Shown here: piece by piece, positions 33,917-45,789 of the stretch
Position numbering within the stretch: position 1 is the first letter of the stretch
Layout of the letters: each line of letters starts with the position of its first letter
From: Athripsodes cinereus
Taxonomy: Eukaryota; Arthropoda; Insecta; Trichoptera; Leptoceridae
DNA: 64,000 nt
Assembly (NCBI GenBank): GCA_947579605.1
Contig: OX388317.1
Coordinates: 11,675,384 to 11,739,383 of the forward strand
Direction: 5' to 3'
Notes under the pieces: generated by a model
The model's input: the letters and a program-made list of their open reading frames with translations, nothing else
Databases searched by the model: none
What the model was told of the DNA's origin: nothing
Program-made: the position numbers and the translations under genes

Positions 33917-33975
33917 CAATGAATGTGTATGACATTGGAACTATAATTCCTGTAACATGCACAGATAAGAGAAGG
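33917..33975 (+). repeat. Unnamed dispersed repeat (GATGACATAGGAACT family)
   Basis: GAATGTGTATGACATTGG and AACTATAATTCCTGTAACAT match 38280-38332 on the plus strand and 61868-61915 on the minus strand. Three copies in one window show a dispersed family, identity unknown; possibly part of a LINE or SINE body. Confidence 0.6.
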
Positions 33976-33985
33976 CATAGTCCTA

Positions 33986-34532
33986 AATGATTAGATTTTT
34001 AATATCATTTTTATCACAATCACATATCGAATTCTGTTCTTTAATATATCTAGTATTCTCTATAACTTAATTTAAATATAAGTAAGCAAACTAATTCTAT
34101 TGAATACTATTATAGTTCACTGTTTAGCTGTATGTACTCTAGTATATTCAAGTATCAAAGTCTAGGCAAACTTGCTTTCCTTAGGGGGTAGGTAATTGTT
34201 TACGGATAATTCACTCGTATGCGAGTCAGTACAAGGTAGCGTCGCGTCGAATTTATAAGAAGTTTTGCTAGTCCAAATTTACGGAGGTATTTACCGACAT
34301 ACATTCATATCTATAAACGTTCATACAGCACAGTCTCATTTGAATATGAAGTTCTAAATCACATCGGGTGCTTTTTCATTCATAGGAAATAGTCCCAGAA
34401 AAAAATGAATAAGTTTTACACTTTTTTTGTTAGTTATTTATGAGTTATGAAAAGGAAATTGATTTCCTAATAATTTTATTATGATATTGTTGTTATTTAT
34501 CAATATTCATTTGACAGCTATCTTTAATTTTT
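33986..34532. other. AT-rich spacer
   Basis: No gene is seen. A CACTCGTATGCGAGT hairpin at about 34208-34222 resembles those at 28121 and 32770. Confidence 0.35.
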
Positions 34533-34632
34533 TGAGTGGTCTGTAAAAGGCAGATATTCGTAAAATATCACGTAAAGATAATTAACATCTTCTATTCAAC
34601 GATGAAGTATGCCATCCCATGATGATATAGAT
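34533..34632 (+). mobile_element. SINE-A remnant with internal deletion
   Basis: GAGTGGTCTGTAAAAGGCAG, ATATTCGTAAAATATC and TTCAACGATGAAGTATGCC follow the SINE-A head and internal block. The sequence then jumps to CATGATGATATAG at the 3' end, so the middle is deleted. Confidence 0.65.
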
Positions 34633-36760
34633 AGATATTTTTTTTATTTGTTGGTCAACTTTCAAAAGCTTTATATCAATTTTTTCAACATCACTAAATA
34701 CAAAAGCTCATTTCAGGAGATGAAACTTATTTTGCATAAGAGAAGAAGGTCATACGGGGTGTTTGGAACTTTGTGTTTGAAAATATTAACAGTACCCATT
34801 TTAGGAAAGTATTTTTGTGCGGACTCTACCATACACAAAGTAGAATTGATAAAAATAGAAAAGTATTTATAAATAAATCTTCAATCTAACAGAAAGATTT
34901 GATAGCAAAATATCTGAAAGTTATTGTTTGATAAGTACAAAATAAAAAGTTCACATTTCTTTCGAAATAATTTATGGAAGAAATTTATAATCCTTTTCAA
35001 AAGCTGCCATTGACTAACAACAGTATGTAGCATAGCGATATATCGTGTGAATGAAATTAATGTTTTTCTACGATGATAAAATTATATTATTAATAACACT
35101 GGAAGCGTTAGTTTCAATACAACACTCAAGTCACGGACTACACACCCGGCACTACGTCGACATGACTACAACATAATAATAATATATGTATGTTTATACG
35201 ACGTTCTATACAAACCTTTCTACGTAGGCACTCTCCGTTTCCACGGAACGCATATTATGATGTCGCAAAGTTAGAAAAAATGCATAATATGGTGAATAAG
35301 GAGGCAGGATATTGCGATCTTTTTCTTGTTGAAATTTAAGTGCGGTTTCCTTTGATACTAAGTTGGCGATCATTTTGGAAAAGGCGTCGCTTTCTTTTGC
35401 CTGTCGTATAATCCATAGTGTTGCATAACCATGATATCTTCCTTCTGGTCACTTTTCGTCAATTTTAGGTCTTGTTCTTGATTGTTAGTTGAAAAAATCG
35501 ACATTTTATTTTAGAATTTTAAGCAATTTTTGAGGCCATCGCAATAGGGAAGGAAAATACACCAACACACAGCATATACCTGTAATCTCTATGACGTTGG
35601 AAAGGAGATAATTCTGGCAGATGGTTCATGTTTTCTGCCCAGTCATCATCATCATCATCATCATCATCAGTGATAATTTTGGTCGTTTGTTAGGAGTTAG
35701 GAATTTGGTGTTTGTTTGAGTTAATAAACCCGCCTATTTTGCAGTTATTTTATGGTACCTTAAAGTTTATCTTATTTGATTTGATTTATTTTGATTATGG
35801 TAAGCGATAAAGAGCGCCGCTATTCCATTTGCGAGCTTTCTGAGGGTCTGAACGATCTTCTTTCACAATATAATCTAGGATAACAATAACAAAATGTAAG
35901 ATTTGTCATTAGAGTTGGTACAAAAGTTTTCCGAATGGAAATATTCTAATAAAAATTAGAGCCTGAACACAATGTTCCCATCCACGTTCGTACGTATCTA
36001 CTATATTTGTTTGCTGTTTAAACATAATTTACTTGAAATGCAATTGAAATATCAATATTCTTTGTACAAACTTATATCTTTTTACCAAGTTTCTAGTTTA
36101 TAATCTTGTATAATTTTTTAGATAAAAAATAAATTATTGAGTAAACTACGTACTGACGTATATCGGAGTAATACAGTATTCACAAAGAAAAACGATTTAT
36201 TCCAATACAATGGTTACATTAACATCTTGTTTGTGAATTTTATAATAGTTACTTTATTTACTTAAGATATTTCAAAAATAAATATCATTTATTCAATAAA
36301 CAATAAACTGTCACCTTGAAAAATATAAAGAAAAAAGAATTTTCCAAAATAAATTTCAAAATCACGTGTACGACAAAGGTACCTATTTTAAAATAGTACA
36401 GACCTTTATTTTTTGTTTGACATAATAACAGTCTTTGTTTTGAGAGCAAATAAAAAGTACCTACCAATAAATAGAAAAAAATAGAATTTAAAGATATTTT
36501 ATAATGATGTACCTACCTAAATTGTTCTTACCCAAGGTGATAATAATGTATCGTGATATACCGTTCAATCATACAAAAATCAAAACACCTACTCATTACA
36601 TTTATCGTTTTCCGTTTAGAATTATTTAACAGGCTTGGGTATAAAACTTACTATTACTTCTGGTGACAGATCCATCTATATATTATAGGTATGTATAGCC
36701 TCTGAGACAATGAATTTTGTTTTTCGATCTAAGGAGTAAATTACCAGTAATTTTCAAACA
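34633..36760. other. AT-rich spacer with an (ATC)n run
   Basis: No gene is supported; the 87-codon frame at 34609-34872 has no motif. A (ATC)n microsatellite at 35644-35670 could be the tail of a minus-strand LINE stub too decayed to read. Confidence 0.4.
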
Positions 36761-36764
36761 TTTA

Positions 36765-36860
36765 ACTCCTCAAGATCTCGGTTTACGCTTGTCATGGTTT
36801 GGAGTCTGCTTAGAGCCATTGCCCACACTTCTATCTCACAGAATGCGGTTAACCGATTGA
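36765..36860 (-). pseudogene. LINE C-terminal scrap (NRDLEELN)
   Basis: The minus strand reads GTAAACCGAGATCTTGAGG and AGTTAAATG, a 23-of-26 match to the NRDLEELN codons of the stub at 33049. Upstream codons (GAGATAGAAGTGTGGGCAAT) continue the fragment without a clear frame. SINE-B sits directly beside it. Confidence 0.5.
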
Positions 36861-36863
36861 AGG

Positions 36864-37015
36864 TGTTCGTCGGTAGCCTGGAGGTAGGCCGGCCTCGTGA
36901 ACAAGGGGTCCGTGGTTCGATACGAGGTGCCGGCACAAGCTTTTAGTAGCTTACTGTGAAAGGTGTATAAGGTTGTATTTGGCTTTATTACAAAACCCAG
37001 ATATATATTTAAAAA
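36864..37015 (+). mobile_element. SINE-B copy 2
   Basis: The tRNA-like head (GTTCGTCGGTAGCCTGGAGG, then GTGGTTCGATACGAGGTGCC) and body (CTTTTAGTAGCTTACTGTG) match copy 1 at 3698. The element ends in poly-A after AACCCAGATATATATTT. The acceptor stem is preserved with one G-T wobble. Confidence 0.85.
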
Positions 37016-38279
37016 AAAAAGAAGGTATAATGTCTAATAAAAAATTTGAAACCTTCAGAGAGCTTTTGAGTTACAAGCTTGCTTTGGGTAGAATTTTATT
37101 TTATTATTTATTTTAATCAGATTTAAATAAGTGAATAAATATTGTGTAAAACGGTAAAACAAACTTCTTAATTTTATCGCTTGTATAATAGATTTACTTT
37201 GATTTACAAAATACATGTACGGGAAATACTAAGTTACAATTTCCACATAGTTAAATTGAAAATGTAACAAGAAATGATACAAAGTAAATGGGTATACTAA
37301 TATAACACACACAAAGTAAATTTTAGAAAACTTAGTGTATCTAGGTACTTACTATTATATCTACTAAGTAGGTAGGTACTAATTTATTATCTTATGTGAA
37401 AATGACAAAATTTGTTGAATTCATAATATATAACGTAACACGTAATTATAAACAAACTAACCCACAGACAAATAACATAATAATCTAAATAATATGTATG
37501 TTACACCTACATCCATAGTATTGAAATAATAAATTTATATTTGGTTACAAAACAAGACATACATAGTTTGTATTTGTAGTGAAACCTAAATATAATTATA
37601 CATTCACGCTGAGAAATTAGCACACTAGGAAACAAAAGTTGATTTTTTTTATGTACACAATAGAATTTGGCACATATAATATTTAGTCACATCATCTTAT
37701 TTTTTTAAAAGATGCTCTCACTATTTTGAATAAGCGGTGAAATTCATGCAACGGACTTTCATCTTGAGTCAAGTTATTAAGAATTTAACTCAACAGACAC
37801 CTTATCTGCACAATCAACAGTTTGTGCCAAATTCCTTTTAGTAGGAAACTGGAAAAGTGTTTCGATGCGTGTGAACTGGCTTAGGCTGGTTTGAGTGCAC
37901 TTTATCTATTGTTCGTTCACTAATTCCATCAATTCCTGTTTCAAACTACTATGTTTGACCTTTATTGAGCTTGTGGTTCATAAGGTTTGTCTTAGGAATC
38001 ATTGTTTTGGGGCGCTGATCCTTACGGGTGGGGGCTTTATCTTTGGATGGACAGTATACCTCAACACATGTAATAAACCTGAACATTTAATTGTAATAGT
38101 TTTAAGCAGTCTTAGTACGTAACTGTAAGTTAGAATGTAAGAATGCATTGTTTTAGTTTTAGGAAATATTGTAAAACCTTTAGGGACACTAACAGTTGTA
38201 ATTAACTGTAGGGAAGTTTTGTCGGGGGGAGCCCTCCAGGCAATCTCTAAGGCCTCTCATATAAATTAAGATTTTGCAC
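37016..38279. other. AT-rich spacer with a repeat scrap
   Basis: No gene is called; the 75-codon frame at 37895-38122 has no motif. The segment 37855-37905 (TTTCGATGCGTGTGAACTGG) is a diverged relative of 20951-21003. Confidence 0.4.
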
Positions 38280-38332
38280 GATGAGTGTGGATGACATAGG
38301 AACTACCATTTCTGAAACATCTACGAGAGGGT
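38280..38332 (+). repeat. Unnamed dispersed repeat, copy 2
   Basis: GATGAGTGTGGATGACATAG and GAACTACCATTTCTGAAACA match the repeat at 33917 and, inverted, 61868. Confidence 0.6.
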
Positions 38333-39479
38333 ACAATCCTTAATAATTAGCATATCGTTCGTATGCTTTCTTCTTGGAAGTCTAAACTGTCGCTCCAGGC
38401 AGGGCATTTTCATTGATATCCTACAGTGACCTCATCGTTTTTGATCGATCAAGGTAAAAAAATATCCTTGATCTTTTTTAAAAAGTTATATCAGAGATAA
38501 AGTAGATGGAATTGGTGAACCATGTTGTAAACCGATTAGACCAACCAGAGCCAATTTGAAAGCTTCACGACACTTGAGGACTCTTTCCCTGTTAATTATT
38601 TAAGGTTTTGCAGATTCATATTAACTTGTCATTAAATTATACACATCTATCAGATATATAATCTCACAGTCGATATTTTACTAAGATAACTGAATAAATA
38701 AATACCCAATAATAAATGGAATAATAAGAAGGAGAAAACATTAAATTCAGAAAGACAGAATATAATGTTACGGTTTCCTGAACCCTAATAAATAATAATA
38801 ATATCAAATATTATTAATATTGTGAAAGTGTTAGTTTTATTGTATTCCCATTGTTTCAGAGATCCACTCTTGTCTTCAACTGCAGATTTACTAAGTCAAG
38901 GGGCTTATGATTTATTATTTTATTATTATTTTCTCGTCCCCCCAAAAAACAAAGAAATTTCAACAACAGTAATACAATGGATGAGCAAAATTGCTAGCTT
39001 TTCTTCCAACTTGAACCATTTATTTTCATAAAGCATTTTAAGAATTAGATACCTATTTACCAGGCAAAGTGTATACTGTATATTCTTATTATTTCACAAA
39101 GCTGGGGTTTGAGAAAATGAAAGCAATTATTATGAACTCAGAATGAGATAAAAGATATACTATACTAACTTGTCCGTTTGTTTTAACAGTAAATGGATAC
39201 ATATTATTATTATTGTCTTTCTGAAAGTTGCAAAAAGTTAAAATTGCAGTGCTTAATTGTGATTTGTTTTCAGTATAACATATTCTCATTTTTATTTCAC
39301 ATAAATTCTCTCAATTTTTTTTTATGATTAAAACCAGGAGCTGGATTTGATCGCAGAGTATTTTAGACAATGAGAGTGGAAACTGACCAGTATTCAATAC
39401 TCGTATTTATGTAGAGGCTTTACCTAATTTTGACTGTTGTGTGAATACTTATGGTGATGATATTGACACCTAACTATCC
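38333..39479. other. AT-rich spacer
   Basis: Nothing supported. Short frames here are AT-driven. Confidence 0.35.
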
Positions 39480-39575
39480 TATTATCTTTTATTTTTATCA
39501 TCACGGAGAGGACAACTTGTTTGATAGATATAGTTAGTTATTGGCTACCCCAAATGTAGAATATGCCATGATGCT
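39480..39575 (+). mobile_element. SINE-A remnant
   Basis: CACGGAGAGGACAACTTG matches GCACGAAGAGGACAGTTTG of the SINE-A body. ATTGGCTACCCCAAATGTAG with AATATGCCATGATG matches the 3' end. Confidence 0.65.
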
Positions 39576-40177
39576 TGAGACAAAACAATGATGTTGATCA
39601 TGGATGATTTTATTGGTAAGATTTACAATTGTAGACCGTCTCAAGGGCGTCGGTATATATCGCAGATTTTAATTTATTTCTAATGGTGCACTTCCGTGCT
39701 TTGCGTAGCGTCAGGCAGTAAGCTAAACAACGCTCGACCATGCCACGACGCTCGGTGGGTATCATGTATTATGTAAATGTATGAAAGTGTACACTTCTCT
39801 ATATTTTGCTTGTTATTATATCATGGAGTATTTATACCCTATAAACCATGAAGATGTGAAAGCATTACTTCTTCATTGCATGAGTATAAAATATACAGAA
39901 ATGCTCAATTAAAAAAATATCTTTTAGAATAAGCTGTAATACTAGACGTTGGCGCTGACTCAAGATGTAAAATGTCTTATAAAAGATGGAGTTGCATAAA
40001 AATCTTCAATATCCTATACATGACAAATATAAGATATTATTAGTTGCTAAAACGAGAAGGACTCACATTTTATTCAGACTGAACGATGAATCTACTTATG
40101 TAAAATTATAAATATTAAAAATGTAACTGATTAAGACAACCATTAGAAAACTTCAAGATCACTCTATAGGTGCTTAG
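39576..40177. other. Spacer with a small SINE-A scrap
   Basis: A GC-richer patch lies at 39690-39760. The string AGATGTAAAATGTCTTAT near 39964 equals a piece of the SINE-A minus strand. No gene is seen. Confidence 0.35.
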
Positions 40178-40306
40178 ATATAATAATAATATAAACCTTT
40201 ATTGCACAAAAAATCAACAAAATTAAATAAACAATTTAATCTAGACAAATAAATTTTGTGCAATGGGCGAGTTTATCGCAGAAGCGCGATATCTTCCAAC
40301 TAACCC
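40178..40306 (-). mobile_element. LINE 3' UTR fragment (TTAGTTGGAAGACAT family)
   Basis: The minus strand reads GGTTAGTTGGAAGATATCG, with a perfect stem-loop (ATCGC, 6-nt loop, GCGAT; plus-strand 40275-40290), then AAACTCGCCCATTGCACA, AATAAAGG and a (TATTAT)n tail. It is the best-preserved copy of this 3' UTR in the window. The coding part is absent. Confidence 0.75.
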
Positions 40307-41560
40307 ATAATCTGTACAACTAACTTTCTGCAGTATAAGATATATGTACCTATCTACATAGTATAGTACTACTATGTATAGTGTAAAGTTGAAGTAGATA
40401 ATATTATGGTAACATAAATAAAGATATTTCAACGCGACAAACTTGGTTCAGTTTGAAATAGTTGTGATATCCTAAGGCCCCTAGGGAAGACAGAAGTCTC
40501 CGGTTATGATAATACAATATAACATTATTATTACTGCAACCAGCGACCAGACCACAAGTTTTCAGTATTTAGGTATGTAGAGTATACATATAAATACCAA
40601 AGTAGTAGTAGTAGCCTTTGTGTAAAATGTGAGAAAATATCTAGCTATAATAATTTTTTTTTTTATTTAATGAAAATAGTACATTGAATAATAAATATAT
40701 ACATCTTATGATAATGAGTCACGCCAAATCTAAAAGATTTGTCGGCGTGTTCTCTTATAACATACTTTATACATATGTTGACCTAATACGACATTAACCT
40801 AAATACAGAAATAATTATTAGTTATATTTATAAATCCACACTTTATTAACCATTCCTTGACTAATTTTTTTGCAATATTTTTACTCTTGCATTTCTTAAT
40901 AGATACCGGCATCATATTAAGTATTTTACGTAGGAACAGAATCTAATCAGTAGGTAATATTATTATGTCAAAACAATAAATGAAATTTACGATTACCGAT
41001 ATTCCAAGTAAATAAACTAAAAGTTTTATTTTTACGTAGACTCGGTCTGCGGAAATTTAATCAGAACAACATATCAATTCAATGATTCGCAGAAACCTAT
41101 ATAATATATCTAAATAAGTTGTGAAAGTAAACAAAGGAGGATATTAAATCCAACGACCCTGATGGGTACATCATGTGATTTTAATTTCCTATACATTTGT
41201 ATGATTTACATGTTTCGCTTAGTGTAATGAAGACGTAATATTTCAACATTAATAATAATATTATAAAATATTATATACATATTATATACATATAAATATT
41301 ATAAATATTATATACATATTTGTATATGAGAAACTGTAGATGAAAATTCACTGATTATTTTATAAATATTACACTGTAAATAACAATTAGAATTGAAGAA
41401 TTGGAATGATATCGGCTTACGCCGTTTCCACGACAACAGCTGAAGTAGTTTCTTTGAAAATTGATTTTTACTTTACCATTATATGAAGAATAAACAAGTT
41501 TATTTATTTAAAACTTCTTGGAATTTTCTAGACATTTTTTATAGTTTAAAATTATCGATA
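40307..41560. other. AT-rich spacer
   Basis: There is a (TAG)n run at 40602-40615. An AT-rich direct-repeat cluster (TATTATATACATAT) lies at 41265-41320. No gene is seen. Confidence 0.4.
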
Positions 41561-41727
41561 TATACCATCGCGGCATATCCCAAAAATGGAGATAAACTGA
41601 AACAGTAGACTTAGAACTTGTAATAACCATGTAATAACCTTTCCAAACCAATAAAAAATTAATACATTCACTATGGATTGCATGCCTCACTGCTGAATCG
41701 AAAATGTTCAATGCCTTTCTATTTCGT
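41561..41727 (-). mobile_element. SINE-A remnant
   Basis: On the minus strand the family 3' end (TTTGGGATATGCCGCGATGG), body and internal block (TTCAGCAGTGAGGCATGC) are recognisable but diverged. Confidence 0.6.
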
Positions 41728-41733
41728 CCACTG

Positions 41734-41805
41734 ATACCATCACAGCATTTTTCACAAGTAGGGTAGCTAGCTGCTTTCCGTATGTTATAAAATTGCAAGT
41801 TGTCT
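41734..41805 (-). mobile_element. Second SINE-A remnant, adjacent
   Basis: The minus strand reads CTAGCTACCCTACTTGTG, then AAAAATGCTGTGATGGTA, the family 3' end, with AAGACAACTTGCAAT from the body upstream. It abuts the copy at 41561-41727 in the same orientation, so one insertion probably landed beside or in the other. Confidence 0.6.
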
Positions 41806-41892
41806 TCTTTACAGGAATGCTTTTAGTTTATTTTAGTGATATTTATGTTTTCAGTGGAAGAAAAATACATATTTAAAGTTTGCTATTTATGA

Positions 41893-42034
41893 CTTAGTTG
41901 GAAGACATCGCATTCTAGCGATAAACTCACTCTCTGTAAATTAAAATGTATAACTGATATTTTAATGATACTTTGTATTGATTTCAAATATTGTAACCTA
42001 TGTAGGTAGTAAAGCATAAATAAATAAATAAATT
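41893..42034 (+). mobile_element. LINE 3' UTR fragment (TTAGTTGGAAGACAT family)
   Basis: CTTAGTTGGAAGACATCGC begins a perfect stem-loop (ATCGC, 6-nt loop, GCGAT; 41907-41922), followed by AAACTCACTCTCTGTAAAT and an (AAAT)n tail at 42016-42034. The distal half (TTTTAATGATACTTTG) also resembles 50725-50790. Confidence 0.7.
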
Positions 42035-42288
42035 TTAGTTGATTTCGCGCCTTTATCTTTATACAAATTTGACTTAACATATTTTATGACTAGATAATAA
42101 TCGGCTTGGTCATATTAGATTCATAAAAACTAAGTTTGGTATTACTTCTTAGACTGGTTTATGATGATATGGTCTCTGAAAGGTAAACGTACCGTTCAAC
42201 TTATTCTTCTAGTACATTGTAAGTAGCTCTGCTAGGTAAACATCATATTGTTACTACCGTAGACTGTATGAAGTGTAATTTGTTTTAG

Positions 42289-42413
42289 ATTTGGACTATA
42301 CTTGAATCCCCAGTCTAATTTTGTTATTCCTGGCATGAACCAAGCTGACAAGATTGTTGAACAAAATTTGGCAATGAACATTGAGAGAACAGTCGTACTT
42401 ACACTATGCACAA
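42289..42413 (+). CDS. Candidate internal exon of an unknown gene
   Basis: The 125-nt block is preceded by TAATTTGTTTTAG and followed by GTAAGT at 42414. Between them one frame is open: FGLYLNPQSNFVIPGMNQAD, then KIVEQNLAMNIERTVVLTLC. Codon use is balanced and differs from the surrounding AT-rich frames. The phase is 2 at the acceptor and 1 at the donor. The open frame continues downstream into the would-be intron, where composition becomes AT-driven. I do not recognise the protein and find no neighbouring exon with compatible phase. Confidence 0.45.
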
Positions 42414-42733
42414 GTAAGTATAATATCACAGATATTATATTCAAAACGGAGATGCGAAGTATCAAAACATTAATCAAAAACCTTATTGAAAATTTCCATG
42501 GTGTGAATATTATATCATATTGTTATCTGATATTATTGTTTTTATTATTTCATGGTAATTTGACTGCAAACCTACACCGACATAAGCACAAAACTTTTGA
42601 TGCTAGGTTTACAAATATTTTTTTATGTCAGAGCATAATGGACAGTGTGTTCAGACTTAAAAAACTCATTAAATAAAAATAACAGAACTTCATTGACACT
42701 GGAAACAAAAATGTGTCATAATAGTTATATTAT
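42414..42733. other. Spacer, intron if the exon is real
   Basis: AT-rich sequence without a recognisable feature. Confidence 0.35.
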
Positions 42734-42956
42734 TTAGCATCCCACTCTTTCCCCTAAGTTTACGAGGGTCCTCCAAACTGCATGTGTTTGAAAAAATAAA
42801 GATATTTATATTATATATATATATATATTGCCACCCATCCTGAAAGTCTTAATTTTTTGTTGGCCTGTAGAAGACAGCTTGCATGATCATTATATGCTTC
42901 TTGCCTGCTGATTACCCGACTTGTGGTGTATGCCAGTATATTATAGTAGTAGTAGA
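42734..42956 (+). mobile_element. SINE-A copy, diverged, with (TA)n expansion
   Basis: The copy runs from ATCCCACTCTTTCCCCTAAG to a (TAG)n tail. The internal AATTCAGCGATGAGG segment is replaced by a (TA)n run at 42812-42828, after which TGCCACCCATCCTGAAAG resumes the consensus. The 3' end is ACCCGACTTGTGGTGTATGCC. Confidence 0.8.
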
Positions 42957-44084
42957 TATTTCATTATCAAATATATTTATAAAAAAATATATATTTGTAA
43001 ATGTATAAATAAATTTCAATGAATATTTAAAATTCGTTTAAAGTCTCAAATAAATAATATTATAGAAACACTTTAACTTAAATAACATGCAAAAATATTC
43101 GACAGATGAGAATGTATTTCCAAACACATTATGCTTGTAAAACCGAACAACCACTTTCGTTAGAATCTCCCAACATTCACGTTTAATATTAACATAATTC
43201 TATGAACTAAACATACGAGGTAGGTAAGTACACTAATTGATTGGTGTGTAATTAAGAGATTTCACCAGAATCTCATATTTAATCCGACCTATGGCAATAT
43301 AAGATATATTGATATGTGGCGCTTTGCTTATCTGCCAAGAAGCACTTGCCGAGGTATATTATCTATACCAGCTATGTATTTGCTTTCATACATAATATGA
43401 AATAGCTACCTATTGTATAATATGTACATATATACTACCTATGAAGCCAAATTTTTGGGGAAATTGCCCGGAGCATGTTGGATTGTGAGTTAATAATGCT
43501 TTCCGAGCTAGCTACCGGAAACACGAGATGAAAATTTTAAATAAGTACAAAAATAAAGGTTTTTTTATGAAAGGACGGACGCTAAATGAAGATTTAATTA
43601 GTTATTTCGAAAATTTTGGTAATAAACATTTTTTAAACGGATGTTTTTTATTACTATATCAATGCACCAAAACAATGAAATTTGAGTAAAAATTCTACGA
43701 AATATATTTTGTATTTCTGCCTAAATCTTTTAATTTATTAAGAGTAATGCTCTATCGTTTTAGTAAATAATTTTTTTGTTTATATAAAAACTGTGACCTC
43801 ATTTCAAGAGCAAATAGAGGTATTCAATAATTCATGAAATTTCAGTAGGATAAAAAATGTTTATCATAGTGACGGTATCAGGGTCAGTGAGTACAATCTT
43901 TATAATATTTAGTTGTCTTAGTATAATCAAAACAATAATAAATAAATTGAAAATCATTTTCCTCTTCTATTCTATTTTGACCTTCTGAAAGCGATATTAG
44001 AAATAAAATCCTTTTAACTTTTATTGAATTATGTATTGTTATTAATAGATATGTATCATCAAGATATTTCCAGAATCATTATCA
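42957..44084. other. AT-rich spacer
   Basis: No gene or repeat family is identified. Confidence 0.4.
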
Positions 44085-44192
44085 TATCGCCTTCAACTTG
44101 GGAGCACAGGACAGAAACCAGCCTCCTCCATTCAGAGCGTCTCTATGCCAATTGCGTCACCTCTTCCCACGACATTCTCTGCGCTCTGTTGT
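44085..44192 (-). pseudogene. LINE ORF C-terminus with (GAT)n tail, copy 2
   Basis: This matches 15911-16040: the minus strand reads MSWEEVTQLA, a TAG in place of Gln, then RRSEWRRLVSVLCS. The tail is degraded (GATATGATAATG). GC-richer sequence at 44195-44290 may be an upstream extension of the same insertion. Confidence 0.75.
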
Positions 44193-44289
44193 CGTTGTCA
44201 TAGGAACGGTGTATTGTGAAAGAGGGCTACCCTGGCTGACGGAACCCTTGCGGATGGAAGAGCAGTGCTCTTTTCCTGATTAGGCACAG

Positions 44290-44891
44290 TTATTCGTTCT
44301 ACGGTTCTTCAGTTCTATTTTAAAACACCCGTTTTCGATTATTAAAGAGTTTCAGCTCATGTTCATTTCAGCTTCAGACTATTATTTTGATATATTGCTA
44401 GCTCCCAACTTCATAACCCATTATTTGTAAATATTTTAATGATTAAATAAATGATCGTGATAATTAAATATTCCACGCGCAATATAAAATAGATTGTAAG
44501 TACGTACATATAATCCTCATACATTAATTTGTATGATTGCGTTTCATATTATTTTTATCAGTTATCTATTATTTAAATCTGAATTAATGTAATCCATTAA
44601 GCTCCTATGCGTGATGTTTGATTTTTCGTTGTACACATTAAACAGTAAAATAATAAACAATAATGTGAAGGATAGTTAATGCTCATATGTGATTGAAAGT
44701 TCTGGAATTAAAATTGATAGTACACAAATCAATTACTAAAATAATATAAGTACATAAAACATTTTAACTTTTTTCTATCTAATACGACATGATGATGTTG
44801 AAAATGGGTTGATTTGCTATAAAATTTGCGATTGTTTAGGCTTGTGAAACGATTAGATTATTAAAAAAGTTATGAAGAAAATATATAATTA
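44290..44891. other. AT-rich spacer
   Basis: Nothing recognised. Confidence 0.35.
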
Positions 44892-45005
44892 TCTTAATGA
44901 ATGCGCAAACGACCAAGAACCACAAGACTTTACTTTGCATATTTTGAGTTAATGATGTGTATATATTATGATGAAGTGCATGGATGTGAAGATAACGAAA
45001 AAAGG
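44892..45005 (+). pseudogene. Very diverged C-terminal scrap of the RTE-like LINE
   Basis: AATGCGCAAACGACCAAGAAC and CACAAGACTTT parallel the LINE codons for KRGRPRTTWL. GCATGGATGTGAAGATAACG parallels CMNVEEAKE. It is old and lacks the 3' signature. Confidence 0.5.
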
Positions 45006-45789
45006 GTACATATAGGAGCAAATCGAACTGATGTTTCGTCATTTCTGTTTATCAAATGTATGCAACTTAAGGGTAAATTTGATAAAATAATCATTTAGTT
45101 CAATGTGTAGTATTATAGATATATACATATATATAGGTTCGATTTTTTTTATCATATTATTTAGTCGAATTTTAATTGTGGTATCAAATACATTATCACA
45201 AAAGTACGATATTTTTACCCGTAGAATGTCATTCAATTCACAAAAGAATAAAATTCACCATTCAGGTAAACAAAGGTGAAAACAATGCTACGTTGGTGTA
45301 TCAAAATGAGTATTGAGTATAATACAATACAAAGTATTCAATAGTAACTATCAATTTCATTATATTCACTAAGCAATCAGATTGCAAATCACGCATGTAT
45401 TTCAATATAATAACCCCGAATGGTTATGCGACGGGTAGAGGCGATGCAATGTCTGAGTGAGAGGCGCCGGCCGTGCCTTTGCGTCATTTATTTTAAGTTG
45501 TTAAAAGAATACTGCTATTTGTACCTATCTACTATAGGTAGTAGTTTAAGAATACGGAGAAGTTAATGTACCATTATCTGTTCATGTGAACAATGCATTG
45601 CCGGATATTCAGTCTATTATGTGAGTCATTTAAGATATCTACGAGTACCTATGCACTGAGTATCTAGTAGAGAACGGTAAGAAAGATGCATAAAAGTTGG
45701 AATTTAGCGAACTTATAAAATTAAATAGGTAAACAGGGTGTCCATCTAGTGTGATTTGTTATTCGATTCACTATAAATTTTACAAACTA
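45006..45789. other. Spacer with one GC-rich patch
   Basis: A GC-rich patch at 45410-45480 (GGTTATGCGACGGGTAGAGG, GAGGCGCCGGCCGTGCC) stands out from the AT-rich background and is unexplained. No gene is seen. Confidence 0.4.
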
